Source of the DNA: Nemertoderma westbladi
Taxonomy: Eukaryota > Xenacoelomorpha > Nemertodermatida > Nemertodermatidae
Direction: 5' to 3'
Assembly: GCA_032718475.1 (NCBI GenBank)
Contig: JAUCBJ010006003.1
Span: forward strand, 1-59,986
Length of the DNA: 59,986 nt
In this document: positions 31,946-43,802 of the stretch, piece by piece
How the letters are laid out: each line of letters starts with the position of its first letter
How positions within the stretch are numbered: the stretch's first letter is position 1
Program-made: the position numbers and the translations under genes
The notes under the pieces: generated by a model
Told to the model about the DNA's origin: nothing
Database searches by the model: none
What the model saw: the letters and a program-made list of their open reading frames with translations, nothing else

Positions 31946-34430
31946 TCAGTTTATCCCTCCTGACTTTGGGAACCACCTCAAGTCTTTCCCTTTGCCGTCC
32001 TCCTCCCTGGGTCGTTTCCTGGTCACTACCGCTCCCCTGGGATCCGCTTTCTGTCTTCGGACTCTCGCCGCCACCTCCTTACTGATCCCGGTCGTTGGCT
32101 CCTTGGGTGCTGGTGTTATCAGCTCCCGATATCGCTTCGCGGGTGGCCCCTCCGAGTGGCCCTGTTGTCTCCCCCTGGTGGCGTCCCATAAGATCATCTT
32201 CATTGCTCGCGGCACATGCTCCGCCAAGAAATCCCTAAACTCCCCTCGGTTCTGTGGCGTCCACCTGTCCAAATTCCTTTGTGTATTCATCACCCCGGCA
32301 TACGACGCCGCCGTTGCTACCTCTTGATAGGTAAACGGTAACCTCCGCTTTATGATTTCCAAGTGAGCCTCCTGATTGATAAGGAAGAAACCCCACTTGA
32401 ACTCCTGGGCCTTCATGCGTTGCCGCGTCATGGCCCCGACGTCGGCCCACTCCTCGAAGATTTTGAACTTTTCTTCATCGTCCATCCAGTCGCACTGGCG
32501 TCCGTAGTGTCCCCGAAAGTTACACTTCGAACATCGGTTATGCAACCGTGGACACGCCCCCATCCTGTGGCTCGACTCGCGGCACTAGAGACAAAAGGTC
32601 CCCTTTTGGAACCGGTACAAACAGCTCCTTTCCTGGTGGGTCTGTCTCCCACAGTAATCGCAACCGAGTACCAATGTCTCCCGCCCCACGTTGTCTTTCG
32701 TCCCAAGCGATCTCCGCGGTCTGTGGAGTCGCTGGTAGGCGAACTTCTGCACGTTAGTGTCCCTGTCTACGTCGATCTCCTCGCCCCTCTCGGGCATCGT
32801 CTCCCCGAATACTACCCGTGGTGCCGTCCCCGGTTGCTCGCCCAACCTGATAGTGCTCCCCGCGAAATCCATCGCCGGCTCCTCGTGCACCCAGGCCCAC
32901 TTGCCGGGTCTATCCCAGAAGGCCCTCGCCCCACTGGCCGTCACCACCCTCCCGCCAACCCAGTCCGTGTCCAAGTGGCCAATCCTCTCGATGGGCGGCA
33001 TCTCTCCGAACTCGTCGTCGTCTTCGTCCTCCTCTGGCAGTGGCTCTAACCCCGGTATCCCGATGGATCCACTATGTCCCTTCCCGCCTTGGCTCTCGCC
33101 CGTAGCTCTCCATCCCTCTAGCTCCCCTAACTTCCTTAGCGGTTGGTCGCCTTCGGCGCCCGCTGGTATGGGCATCGCTTGCAACCCCGACGTCGACTGT
33201 TTCGGCGATCCCACTGTCCATCCCAGTTCTCGCCCTAGAGACTCCCCCGAACTCCCTGATGAAGTTCAACGAAGTTCGTCTAAGCCTGCCTGTTCCTCGA
33301 AGCCGTAACTCTGCGTCCTGGCCTCTTCCTCCCTCTCCTCTGCTTCTATCCTTTCCCGTCTAGCGACTTCTTCCAGTCGCTTTGCCTCTCGTCTATCCGT
33401 CTCTAGCTGCTCCCATCTCTGATACGGCGTATCTATCTCCCCGTCTATCAGATGTCGGCTGTTGTAGTACACCGACTCGCCCTTCAGCCCCGGGTGGTCT
33501 ACCAGACCGTCGAAGGCCGTCTTAAAGGCTCTCCTGTAGCTTAGGGGTGATCCCAATAACAGAAATGCCGCTGGTTCCCTCTCAATAACCACGGTCATGA
33601 ATAAGTTAAGCAAACTTATCATTATCCAATCCTCCTGCAGGATATATCGCTTCTGATATACCTTTATCGCCCCTCTTCGGAATTGATACACCTCTTGCTT
33701 TCCCGGCCTCGCTCCCCACTTTAGCGAGTTCGCTAGTTCTGCTCCGTATTCCTCCCTGAACTTCCCCCAGTCCATCGGTTTGTGGCATACGAGCCCCAAT
33801 AGCTGGCCCATTGCCACCGCTCCGCATTGGCCTGTGTTCCCGACTAGTCCCAACCCGTCTGGTGCTGTCATAGCCATGAAGACCTTCTGCATATCCAGGA
33901 GGTTGGTGGCGTCCGGACCGATGATTCTCTCCGCGTCCTCGCGAATCGCCGATCCCACTTTCGTCGTCGACTTCTCCCTCACTAGGACCTGCACCGCCCT
34001 TGGCAGCCGGTCCAACTTCGGCCCATCCTTCTTCCCATACGTTCCCAGGTCAAATAGGAAAATGTCTCCATTTGGCGTGGCCAAATGTAGGAGTATGGTC
34101 CTGGCCGATCCTGCCGATCCTCTCCTTGAACCCTCCTCGTCTTCCACGGTCCCTTCGTCGTCTAGGATCATGTATCCTCCCCTGTTGACGGACTCTATGA
34201 ACCTCTTCCAATCTTTCCTCGGTGACTCTCTCGCGTACTTCGGAATCCCGAACTTCGCCTCGTCTCCTTTCACCACGTAGTGGAAATGCTCGAAGATTGC
34301 GTTGTCCAGCGACGGCGTCCCGTAGGTCCCGACCAGCCGCTGTTCATGCATCTCCCTGAAGTGGTCCTGTAGCGCTCGTGCTGCGTGACCCTTTCCTAAC
34401 CGGTCATAATATAGGGGATATTATGACCGT
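31946..34430 (-). pseudogene. Element B accessory ORF: 3'-5' exonuclease-like + zinc knuckles
   Basis: One frame of about 830 codons lies downstream of pol (first ATG 34351; open upstream to about 34430). It is cut by TGA at 33266-33268 and TAG at 32582-32587. N-terminal domain (ATG numbering): about residues 60-230 resemble RNase D/WRN/EXD-type DEDD exonucleases. Motif I is ILDDEG, followed by LLHLATPNGDIFLFDLG, motif II KVGSAIREDAERI, then LLDM and WGARP. The motif III Asp is not evident (VYQFRRGA), so it may be inactive, like EXD1. A charged coiled coil (RREAKRLEEVARRERIEAEE) and an acidic linker (EDEDDDEFGEMPP) follow, then three CCHC-type knuckles (CDYCGRQTHQERSC; a second spanning the TAG; CSKCNFRGHYGRQC) and a basic tail. 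An RNA-handling role is inferred. Confidence 0.65.
34402..34428. repeat. Perfect 11-bp hairpin upstream of the accessory ORF
   Basis: GGTCATAATAT and ATATTATGACC pair perfectly around AGGGG. The hairpin lies at the 5' edge of the accessory ORF of element B, overlapping the upstream in-frame stop. It may influence internal initiation or RNA processing; no function can be shown. Confidence 0.7.
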
Positions 34431-34754
34431 CTCCCGTACCCTAATTTGCAGTTTTGTCAGTTACTTTTATTATGTTCCAGAATAATTTCCCTACTGCTAC
34501 CATAATTTGTAACTTTTTTCTTTCAGCCCTATTCTTATTCTATTTTGTTTTGATTTATTTCTACTATTTACTGTTTATGGATTATTCTATTTCATAATCC
34601 ACATTCTGACCTACTCCATGGGCCTGTGCAGTACAGCAGTATATGTCGCGTGGCCTACACAATCTATCCAACTGTACTCATGTGCCCCCCTCTTGCTACT
34701 AACTGCTAACTAATATCCATATTATACATATCCCTTCTACCCCTATTACTAATC

Positions 34755-35200
34755 GGTACTACGTACCCTCTAACTCTTACTCACTCTCTCTCTAACTAGC
34801 GGTACTACGTACCCTCTAACTCTTACTCTAATACCTCTAACTAGCGGTACTACGTACCCTCTAACTACTCTAACTCCACTAACTAATGGAACTACGTACC
34901 CTCTTACTACTCTGACTCTACTAACTAACGGTACTACGTACCCTCTTACTACTCTGACTCTACTAACTAATCGGTACTACGTACCCTCTTACTACTCTAA
35001 CTCTACTAACTAACGGTACTACGTACCCTCTTACTACTCTAACTCCACTAACTCCACTAACTCTCTCTACTAACTAACGGTACTACGTACCCTCTTACTA
35101 ACCTCTAACTCCACTAACTCCACCAACTCTCTACTAACTAACGGTACTACGTATCCTCTTACTAACTAACTGACTCTAACTTTCAGTACTACGTACCTTC
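34755..35200. repeat. Minisatellite with GGTACTACGTACC in element B
   Basis: About ten units of 41-65 bp each begin with the near-palindrome GGTACTACGTACC, followed by CTCTAACT/CTACTAACT spacers of variable length. They fill the spacer between the pol stop (35336) and the accessory ORF. Unit lengths vary through loss or gain of CTAACT blocks. Confidence 0.9.
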
Positions 35201-35335
35201 TAACTAACTAACTAATTCTAACTCTAATTATTTTTTTATTTTATTTTTATTTTATGTGTGGGAAGGGCGTCTCGCCCTCAATCCCACCCCCCTCAGTCCA
35301 AAACTTGGATGACTAAACTACACTCTAACTCCACT

Positions 35336-38300
35336 CTAATGTGCCCCTTCTAATAGACAGCATTTCCCTACAGCTCTCCTGTAGGTTTTTCTATCTTTCG
35401 CACCTATCTTGCCACCTATCCGCACTTCTACCGATCGGACTCTTCCGTCCTCATCGGAGTAAGTGCCTACAACTCTCGCCAACCGCCACTGGTTGTTGAT
35501 GATAGTATCATCCGTAACGATTACGAGATCTCCCTCTCTTAACTCCCTATTCGACTTCCTCCACTTGCTTCTTTTGTGAAGCGTGGGTTGGTATTCCTCA
35601 ACCCACCTCCTCCAATACTCTGCGCTTATCGCTTTAGCGACTTTCCAACTCTGGCGGGAGTGTATGTCGTCTGGGTCTACACCCCGCATATCGATGGTCG
35701 CTGGCCTTTCCATTAGAAAATGGCTGGGCGTCAGCACATCTAGTGACTCAGGGTCATCATTCTCCGGATATAGCGGTCTGCTATTAATGATACCCTCACA
35801 CTTCGTGAGTACTGTTCTCAAGACGTCCTCCGTGACCATATGGGTGTTCATTAACTTCGTCATGAGACGCTTTGAACTGCCCACCAGTCTCTCGACGCAT
35901 CCTAGTGTATGCGGTGCATACGGCGTCCTCCTCTCCCACTTTACTTGTCGTCGTCTCATGGCTGCCCTGACTTCCTCCCCTTCCAAGGTGTCCAAGGCCT
36001 CTGCCATCTCGTTCTCTGCTCCCACAAAGTTGGTTCCGCTATCGGAGTACATTACTGCGATCGTCCCACCTTTGCGGTCTCTGAACCTTTCTAACGCATT
36101 AATGAATGCTGATGCGGTTGCATCCTGGGCGAGTTCTATCCCTACCGCCCGCGTGTTATTGCATACGAAGATGATACCGTAGCGTTTCTCCGTGTGCCGC
36201 ATCACCTTGATCTTTATCGGCCCGAACATGTCCACACCGCAATGCGTAAATGGCGGGTCATGCTGTCTTACCCTACTTGATGGTAGTGGTGCCATCTCCT
36301 GTATGGCTCGCTCCTTCTTCGCTCGTCGGCAGGTCTGGCACTGCCCCACTACTGCTTTTACCTTCTTCCTCAACTGCTTGACCCAAAAGGTCCTCCGTAT
36401 CTCCGTGAGGGTTCGGTTGGTGCCCCCGTGCAATATCGACTTGTGGGAGTCCCAGATAATCTGGTGGACTATTGGCGATCCTGTGGGAATGATGATGGGT
36501 TTCGGTGGTACGACTATGCTGTTGTTGTATCCCACCCTAGAATTCATTACTAGAATCCCGTCGTCATTAAGTTGTGGCGACAGCGTGATCAGCTCGCTGT
36601 CCCGACGAAGGTGGTGTTGTTTACCGACGCGTTCCACCTCGTCGCCATAGTTCTTCCGTTGTTCATAGCGGATGACTGCTTTGGCCGCTCCTTCCAGATC
36701 TATGGTTGTCCTGATCTTCTTGCCTTTGCCAACTCCCGCGAGGAAATTCCCGAAGGCTCTCCAGTACGCCACTAATTTCTTGGTCTTATACCAACTAGAG
36801 CTGTAGCTGAGGAGTTTATCCGTCGGGTTATCGCACAGTTCTTCTGGTTTAGGTTGCACGTCCCTTATCTCCCTCACCATCTGGGAGTATATCTCTTCTC
36901 CCTCTGAATCTCCCTCTTCTCCCTCTGATACTGCTTCTCCCGAGCCCGGGTCCACCTTCCTCATCGGCAGCCAGGCCTCCTTGTCGTTCAGAAACTGTGG
37001 CCCGTGTTGCCACAATACTTCCTTCTTCAAGAAAGTGTGGCGTACCACGCCCCTCGATAACAAGTCCGCTGGGTTCTCGTCCGTTGGGCAGTAGTGCCAC
37101 CTTTCCAATTCTGTGGTCGCCATTATTTCATCCACCCTATTCGAGACGAATATAGGGTATCTCGTCCTTTCGTTATGTAGCCAACCAAGCACTACCATGG
37201 AGTCCGTCCAGTAGTGTGTCTCCACTATGTTGGGAATAGTATTCACTAGGTAGGCTGTGGCCCTAACTCCTAGTCTCGCAGCTGTCAATTCTAGTTTGGG
37301 AACTGATGCTGAATCTGGCGGCGTTGACTTCGCTTTGCTAAAGGCCAGTCTAGGCTTGTGAGCCCCCTCTCATTGTACTAAATAGAGTGCCGCTCCGTAT
37401 GCCTCCAACGACGCATCGGAGAACATGTGTAAGTCCAGATTCGTCATATTCCCATCCGGGAAATACACTCTTGGCATGCTGTATGTTCCCATCTTCTCCA
37501 AACCTTCTGTCCACTTACACCACTGTTTCTTGATCTCTTCTGGTACCTCTACGTCCCACTCATCCTTCAGTTTGTATACTCTCTTGAGTATCTGTTTCCC
37601 CGTGACTAATAGTGGGGATGCTAGACCTAGGGGATCGTATATCCTTGCTATATACGACACATAGCCCCTCTTTGTGTGAATGTCTGCGCCCTCCTGGCTC
37701 AGCTGGTACTTCAGTTCATCTGTCTCTCTGTTCCACGCGATTCCCAGTGCCTTCTGTTGAGACTCTGTCCTCTTGTTCGCCATGTCCTGCCCTTTGGCTG
37801 TTGTGGGATTATCCATGGTCGATTCTAGTCTCTCATCCTCTATCGCCTTGATAAATTCCTCCGAACTGGATTGGAATTTGGTCAGGTTAAAGCCGGATCA
37901 TTTTAGGATGTCGCGAACCTCGCGCCCTGTGTCCAGTATCTCCTTAACCGTATTTCCAGACTCCATTCTGTCGTCTACATAGAAGCCGCGTCGAATCATA
38001 TCGATGGCCCTAGTGCTGTATCTATCCTCCTTCCCCTTCACTGTATCTCTTACTGCCATAGTCGTCGTAAATGAAGACGACTTGGCTCCCATGTTCTGTA
38101 CTACCATCTTGTACATCGGTATGGTTGACGGTTCTTCGTCGCCGTTGTACCACAAGAAGCGTTGACTGTTGCTATCCTCTTCCGTCACACGGACTTGGTT
38201 GAACATGCCTTCTATGTCACACGTGAAGGCGTGTTTCCCATTTCTAAATCTAAGTAGGACCTCTATCCCTGAGTTGTATATGTTGGGACCTTCTAGTAGA

Positions 38301-39550
38301 TAGTCGTTTAAGCATTTCCCGTTGGTCTTTGCCGATGCGTCAACTACCATCCGCAGTTTACCTTTCTTCGGATCTAAAGCCACGTGGAGTGGTAGGTAAT
38401 ACGTCCTATCCGTGTTTGGTTCGTCGACCGGTAACTCCACGGCCCATCCTTTCTCGACGTACTTCTTAATTGTTCTGTGGATGTACTCATTCTTCTCGGG
38501 GCTCCGTTTTAGTGTCTGCTTCAACTTACGAAGCCTCGTGAGCACCATCCCTTTATTATTGGGCAATGGTAGCTTTGGTAGCTTCCATACCATTCCTATG
38601 GTATACCGCCCCTCGTCGCATTTCATAGACTCCTCTACGCTTCGTTGAGCCTGTTTGTCTTCCACCGAGGTCCCGACCCCGGTCTCCTTTAATCCTTCAA
38701 AATCCTGTCTGAGTAGTCTCTTAAGCTGCTCCTCTGCTCTCTCATCACCCATTTCCTGCATAGTTCCCGCGAATATGCATCCTGATGTCTCCGACATCCT
38801 AAATGGTATCTTGCTCTTGATTGGGCCACTCAGCGTCCACCCGAATGGTGTCAGTATCGCCACCGGGTCACACTGCCTGTCTTCGCCGAAGACCGTTTGT
38901 ATTCTTTCGTGGGCCGTCGGGCAGTCCATTCCTACTATGATGGATACCTTCCTAACGTCCACCTCTGTGATTGAGAAGTCGATATCATCCAGAAACTTAT
39001 ATTGTTCGACCTCGATTTTGGTTGGTCGCCTGGCATTGATATTTATTGACTCTATCACTTGGATGGGGTCGATGGTCGCCCCGTAGTCGCATCCCGGTGC
39101 CACTGCTGCAATTGCGCACCATCCGGTCCTCATCTCCAGGACCTCATCTTTGCTAGAAATCGTTGTCACCGCCATTCTACTTGGCCTCGTTCTCAATCCT
39201 ATCTCTTCGGCCACCCAATCCTCGATTAATGTGAAGGCAGCTCCACTATCAACCAGCATCAGTGTGGTTACTGATCGATTGCCTTCTCCAATCACTCGCA
39301 CTGGTACTACCCCAAGTAGCACCATTCCTCTCTTCTTCGCCCCTACCGTGCTCGTTGCCATTGTTTGGCCTTTCCTTTGACCGAACTTGACTGGCGTCTC
39401 CTTGCATTGCCTAGCTCTATGTCCACTCATCACACATCGCGAGCAGATCTCATTTCTCGCCGCATATTCTACCTGATCTTCCCTGGGTAGCGCTTGCCAG
39501 TACCTGCAGTTCATAGTTTGTGATGAAGCGCATTTGTATGTAGCGGGCAT
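35336..39550 (-). pseudogene. Element B pol (protease, RT, RNase H, integrase)
   Basis: A single frame is broken by TGA at 37898-37900 and TGA at 37370-37372. In order (first segment numbering): a zinc knuckle CSRCVMSGHRARQC (36-49); a retropepsin-like domain with LVDSGAAF (Asp 101); RT with FTCDIEGMF (Asp ~445) and YVDD (524-527). After the first stop come the connection region with YDPLG and RNase H FSDAS. After the second come the RNase H WTDS motif, the integrase zinc domain (HGG...CQTCRRAKK), the DDE core (GVDMFGP, SDSGTNF, then VERLVGSSK) and the DUF5641 C-terminus. The order and motifs are BEL/Pao. It overlaps gag by about 40 nt in the -1 frame. All domains are present. Confidence 0.93.
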
Positions 39551-39555
39551 TTGCT

Positions 39556-39562
39556 CTTTGGG
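39556..39562 (-). promoter_or_regulatory. Candidate -1 frameshift heptamer at the gag-pol overlap
   Basis: The minus strand reads C-CCA-AAG in the gag phase, which fits the X-XXY-YYZ slip rule. It lies six bases upstream of the pol ATG inside the gag-pol overlap, and slipping back one base leads into the pol frame. A G in the last position is usually weak in eukaryotes, and no clear pseudoknot was traced, so this is tentative. Confidence 0.4.
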
Positions 39563-41764
39563 TTGTAGCCCTCCTTATGCAGTGCATTGCGTATCGCAGT
39601 TGCATTTGCACCCAAGTCCCTACTATTCTTGTTGTTTGGGTTCGGCCTACTGGACGTACTAGGGTTATATTTATTTGTGTTGTTATTGTTCCCCTGTCCG
39701 TTCCATGGTGTGGTCTTACCTTCGGCTACCTGTGGACTTGCAGTCCCCTGCGTCGCTGCGTATGGCAATGATTGCCTGAGCTTTGGTAATGCGTTTGACG
39801 TGTTGTGTTCTGGTTTCGGCCTATGGTAATCGGTTCTTGGTCCCTTTCCCAGGCTGTCCTCACTATAGACTGGGTCGGTTATTAGTTCAGCTTTGTAGTT
39901 TAAGAAGCTCGACATTTCTTCTAAACCCGGTTCCACACCCTTCCTATCTCGAGTGGAGAAAGCGATCTTCCTCCACTTGTTGCGCAGCCACATCGGTAGT
40001 GCCTGCGCTATCGTGGTGATGTTGTTGGACGCGTTGAGTTCGTATGGCGCGTCTAGCGTCTTTAACACGATTAGCGCCTTCTCGACCTTGTTCGCGAATG
40101 TCTTAATGCTAACGGGACTATCCTGTAGGCCACCCGATGTTATGCCTCTCAGGGTTTGCCGGATGATCTTGGCCGGGTGCCCGTATTCCCTGTCCAATGC
40201 CCGCCATGCCGTCGTGAAGCCGCCCTCTATACCCTGGTATTGCCTCACGATGTCGTATGCTGGGCCTCCTGTGTATACTTGGAGATATTTTAGGCACTCC
40301 GCCTGCGTCAAGTTCTTTGTTAGTATTTCGTTACTATACATGCGCCGAAACTGTAGATATTCTTCTGGCCTACTCCCATCGAATTTAAATGGTTCCACTG
40401 GTGGTAGCTCGATCCTTGTCTTTAGCACATCGATTAACGTGGCCATTCCCATCGCCTGCGCTTCCAATGGGTTCGATGGATGTTGTATAGTTTCTCCTGT
40501 TAGGTGCGGTCCGTCCGTCCTATTTCCTGTCTTCCTCTGGCTTGGGTATATCATTGGGGGTAGCGGCCCCCTCCATATTTCTGTGTCGCATGACCTATTT
40601 TCATCCAAAGGTCTCGTTGTTCTTACTCCTATCGGGGTATATTGTTGAAATTGTGATGGGGGAATGTCACCCTGTCCCCCCCCCCCCCCCCCCCACCGGT
40701 ATGTTTGGTACTGGGGTTGATGTTAATATATTGGGGCCCATGCACCTATCCGCAATAGTTTCCCCCTCCCCTGGGTATATGTTATGTCCCTGCATGCTGT
40801 AGTCATACTGCTGTGCTGGTACCGGTATAGGCCTATCATCTTCTGGCCTACCTGCCGGTATGTACTCTGCGACTTCCGGGTTTAATTCCGTCGTCCGCGC
40901 TATCCTATCGCCTACATTATTCCTGTCAGCATGGCCTATGGTATGTGCAGTAAGGCCTACAGTATGTCCTACAGTCTGTATGTGTCGCTCGGGATCGAAG
41001 TTTATTCTTCTCGAATAATCCTCCCCGCGGCTACCGTATTCTCGATCGGTAGGTATATCCCATCGGGAAGTTTCTCTTCGACCCCCTCTACTGCTCTCGT
41101 CTTCGTACCGGTACATTGTGTACCCCTCTCTCGACGCGTAATGCGTCTCGTCAGGTCGCGTCTCTCCAGGACGACGGCAATCTCCCGAAGTTCGACCCCA
41201 CCGACACTCTCTTTCCATCTTGACTACCGATGGCTCGCTGTCCATCCTCGCTCTCCTATCGTTTGCGGCGATACTTCTCCTACTGTCTTCTCTTCTTCTC
41301 CTTTCAGTGCAGTATTCCCGCTCGTGAGATCTCTCGTCGACCTCCCAGTTAAACTCCACTGTTCTTCTTCCCTCTTCTGATCGGGCTCGACGCTCCGTCC
41401 GCCCTCTCGCGACGTCAACCTGCCTCTCTCTGCTCGATCGCACGCCGCTGGGGATACTCGCAATCCCCCTATCACTCTCCGTCGCCGGGTGTTGCGATTT
41501 ACCTAATGCGGCCCGCGCATTATCCGCCGATGCCTGTGGGACACTCTCTGCCCCCCCCCCCTCTCGCCACTAACCTGTTGCTGTGGGGTTCCCGTAGTCC
41601 CCCCCCCCCCACTCGCCATTAACTTCCCGTTGTGGGACTCCTGCAGCCCCCCCCCCCCCCCACTCGCCACATATCATGCCGCTACCTCTTACTTCACTTC
41701 TACACCCCTCTCCAGTCGACACAATGTTTCTACTACGGCTGGGTTCGCTTACCCCTGCCTCTCT

Positions 41765-41950
41765 CCCCACTACTACTTGGCCTACCGGGCCTACTCCGGG
41801 TTGGCTCAACCCCGCCACCTCCTGCCTACTAATTACGTGGCCTACCAGGCCCACCTCGGGTTGACTCAACCCCGTCGCTTCCTGCCTACTAACTACGTGG
41901 CCTACCAGGCCCACCTCGGGTTGACTCAACCCCGCCACCTCTGGCTCGTT
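41765..41950. repeat. 60-bp tandem repeats in element B gag
   Basis: Three to three and a half units of 60 bp encode a 20-residue repeat with GLSQPEVGLVGHV on the minus strand. The period is a multiple of three, so the reading frame is kept. Confidence 0.85.
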
Positions 41951-43802
41951 AACTACGCGGTCCATCAGGCTGGCTTCCGGGCTATACACGCCCGACGCGT
42001 TCACATTAATAGCACCACAGGTACCGTTATTGGTTAAATCAATTAAATACTACACCCCAGTTAAATTATTTTGTGCACCCAAATTAGAAACGGAATTATT
42101 TTCTTCGTTCAAAATAAAGTTATTCGGATTATTTTGCGCAATTCGTAACTTGAATTATTTTGGAAATTCGAATTCAGATTATTATTTAGATTATTTGGAT
42201 TATTCGGATTTAAATTTAAATTACTACTACTAGGTAAAATATTTCCTGCAATAAAAGTTTGGTTAGAGTTATCCAATACGGTACTATTAATATTAACGTC
42301 GTCTACTGTAGTATTATTATTACCCCCCCCCCCACCCGTACGGTCACACCAGTCTCGGGTCTGTCGTGCGGTTCCTGTAAGTGGGGTATTAATAAATGTT
42401 TCCTCGGGCCTTGGCTCCTCGAGAGCACTCGACCCAGCCTCACTCTCTGACAACCCCAATCGCGCCAATTTCAGTATGCGCTGCTGTCTGGTTTGGTGCT
42501 GAATTAACCCCCCTAGGCGGGCATGTAAACCATCCCGCATACGCCTCCCATCTGCTATCATTTCCCGACTCTCCCGTGCACTCTGTTCGGCCAGTTCCTT
42601 CTCTCTCTCAATTCTCTCCCTCCGTCTCGCCTCGCGCTCTTTATGTTCCGCCTTGCGCTCTCTACGCTCATTCTCCTCTCTCGCCTCACACTCCCTTCGT
42701 TCCGCCTTGCGCTCTTTACGCTCACTTTCCTCTCTCGCCTCACGCTCCTCTTGTTCCTTCCTCCCTATTTCCTCACTCTCCCTAAAGCTTTTCGCGGCTC
42801 TCTCGGCCCTCTCTCCGGTCTCTTTAATCAGTTCCATCTCTTTCTCTAATAGCGCTCTCCCCTCCTCTAACTGTCTCTCTACCTCTCTCTGGCCCTGCGC
42901 TATCAGTTCGAGATGGTAAACTGCGTTTATTTCCCTCACCCGTCTTCCTTTTACGGACGATGTAGCAGACTTATCGGTTGTGACGGATTCACTCCGCCTT
43001 CCCGTCCTACTGACTCTCCCCCGCCTCCCGGAATTGGAATTCCCTCCGACCGACGAGACCGAATCCTCGGGGTTAACCTCGGATTCGCCCTCCTCAGGTC
43101 TCCTCCAACCCACTAATTTTATACCCTGGGCATCGACTAAGTATGGCCCTATGTACACTACACTAGGTTGCATACCCCTACACCACCATAAATCACACAG
43201 TTCCTCGGCAACCCCTCTCGCTCTCTCCTTGGCCAGTTCTCTCTGCCCAAAGCGCATTAGATAACTAAAATGTTTATCCGACTCACCTAGTCCTTGTGTC
43301 AACTTTACCTCGTCTATTCTCGCCCCCTCCTTGGCCTCCTTAAGTAGCTTCCGGGTCGCGTTGTAGGCCCGTCGAAGTCGATCAGAAACCCCGACGTCCT
43401 CGTCGCCGACCTCTCCTTCATCTCTCCGGGTCCGACGTCGTACCGGCGGCCCCACCGTCGCCGTTCCGGTGGGCCGTCCATCGCCCTCGGCCTGTGGCTG
43501 GCCGGCGACATCGGCACGTCGACCGTCGTCGTGTGTCGACTCGTCTCTTTCTCCTTCCAGCTCGCCCTCTCCTTCTCTCAACTCGACTCCCGCTCCTCTC
43601 GACTCGACCTCTGGCTCCAGACGGCCCCCCTCATCTTGAACTGCCGGATGACCCGTTACCGATGGGTCCGGCGTCGTGGGCCTGTACCGTCTGGTCGCGG
43701 CCTCGCGGATCGTTAGTTCTTCGTCCGGGGTCCGCGTTGGCGTTATGTCGCTCATCCTGTCCTTGCTTTAGATCGGTGGCTGGTAGATGCTAGTTCTAAG
43801 AC

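Larger units (their letters stand above)
39511..43755 (-). pseudogene. Element B gag
   Basis: The start is ATG 43755, only 47 bp after the 5' LTR. The first frame (43755-42109) has an acidic/Arg-rich N-terminus, a long charged coiled coil (repeats of ERKERKAERRE-type heptads, about 42570-42860) and an Asn-rich tail. A frameshift near 42130 and a TAG near 42050 follow. The second frame (42004-40667) has 20-residue repeats (GLSQPEVGLVGHV) and ends in a poly-Gly tract. The third (40608-39511), back in the first phase, is a DUF1759-type capsid region (FKFDGSRPEEYLQFRR...LRNKWRKIAF). Five long G runs on the coding strand lie at or near the frame changes. It is unusually long for a BEL/Pao gag. Confidence 0.8.

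Noticed and set aside
32363-33308. Plus-strand ORFs of 183-228 codons in element B
   Set aside because: They are antisense to the accessory ORF, have no domain features and arise from its GC-rich codons.
34755-35200. CRISPR-like array
   Set aside because: Spacers are themselves repetitive CTAACT blocks of variable length, and the context is a eukaryotic retrotransposon; it is a minisatellite.
40667-41443. Poly-Gly C-terminus of a separate 258-residue protein
   Set aside because: It is the middle of gag read until a G18 tract shifts the frame.
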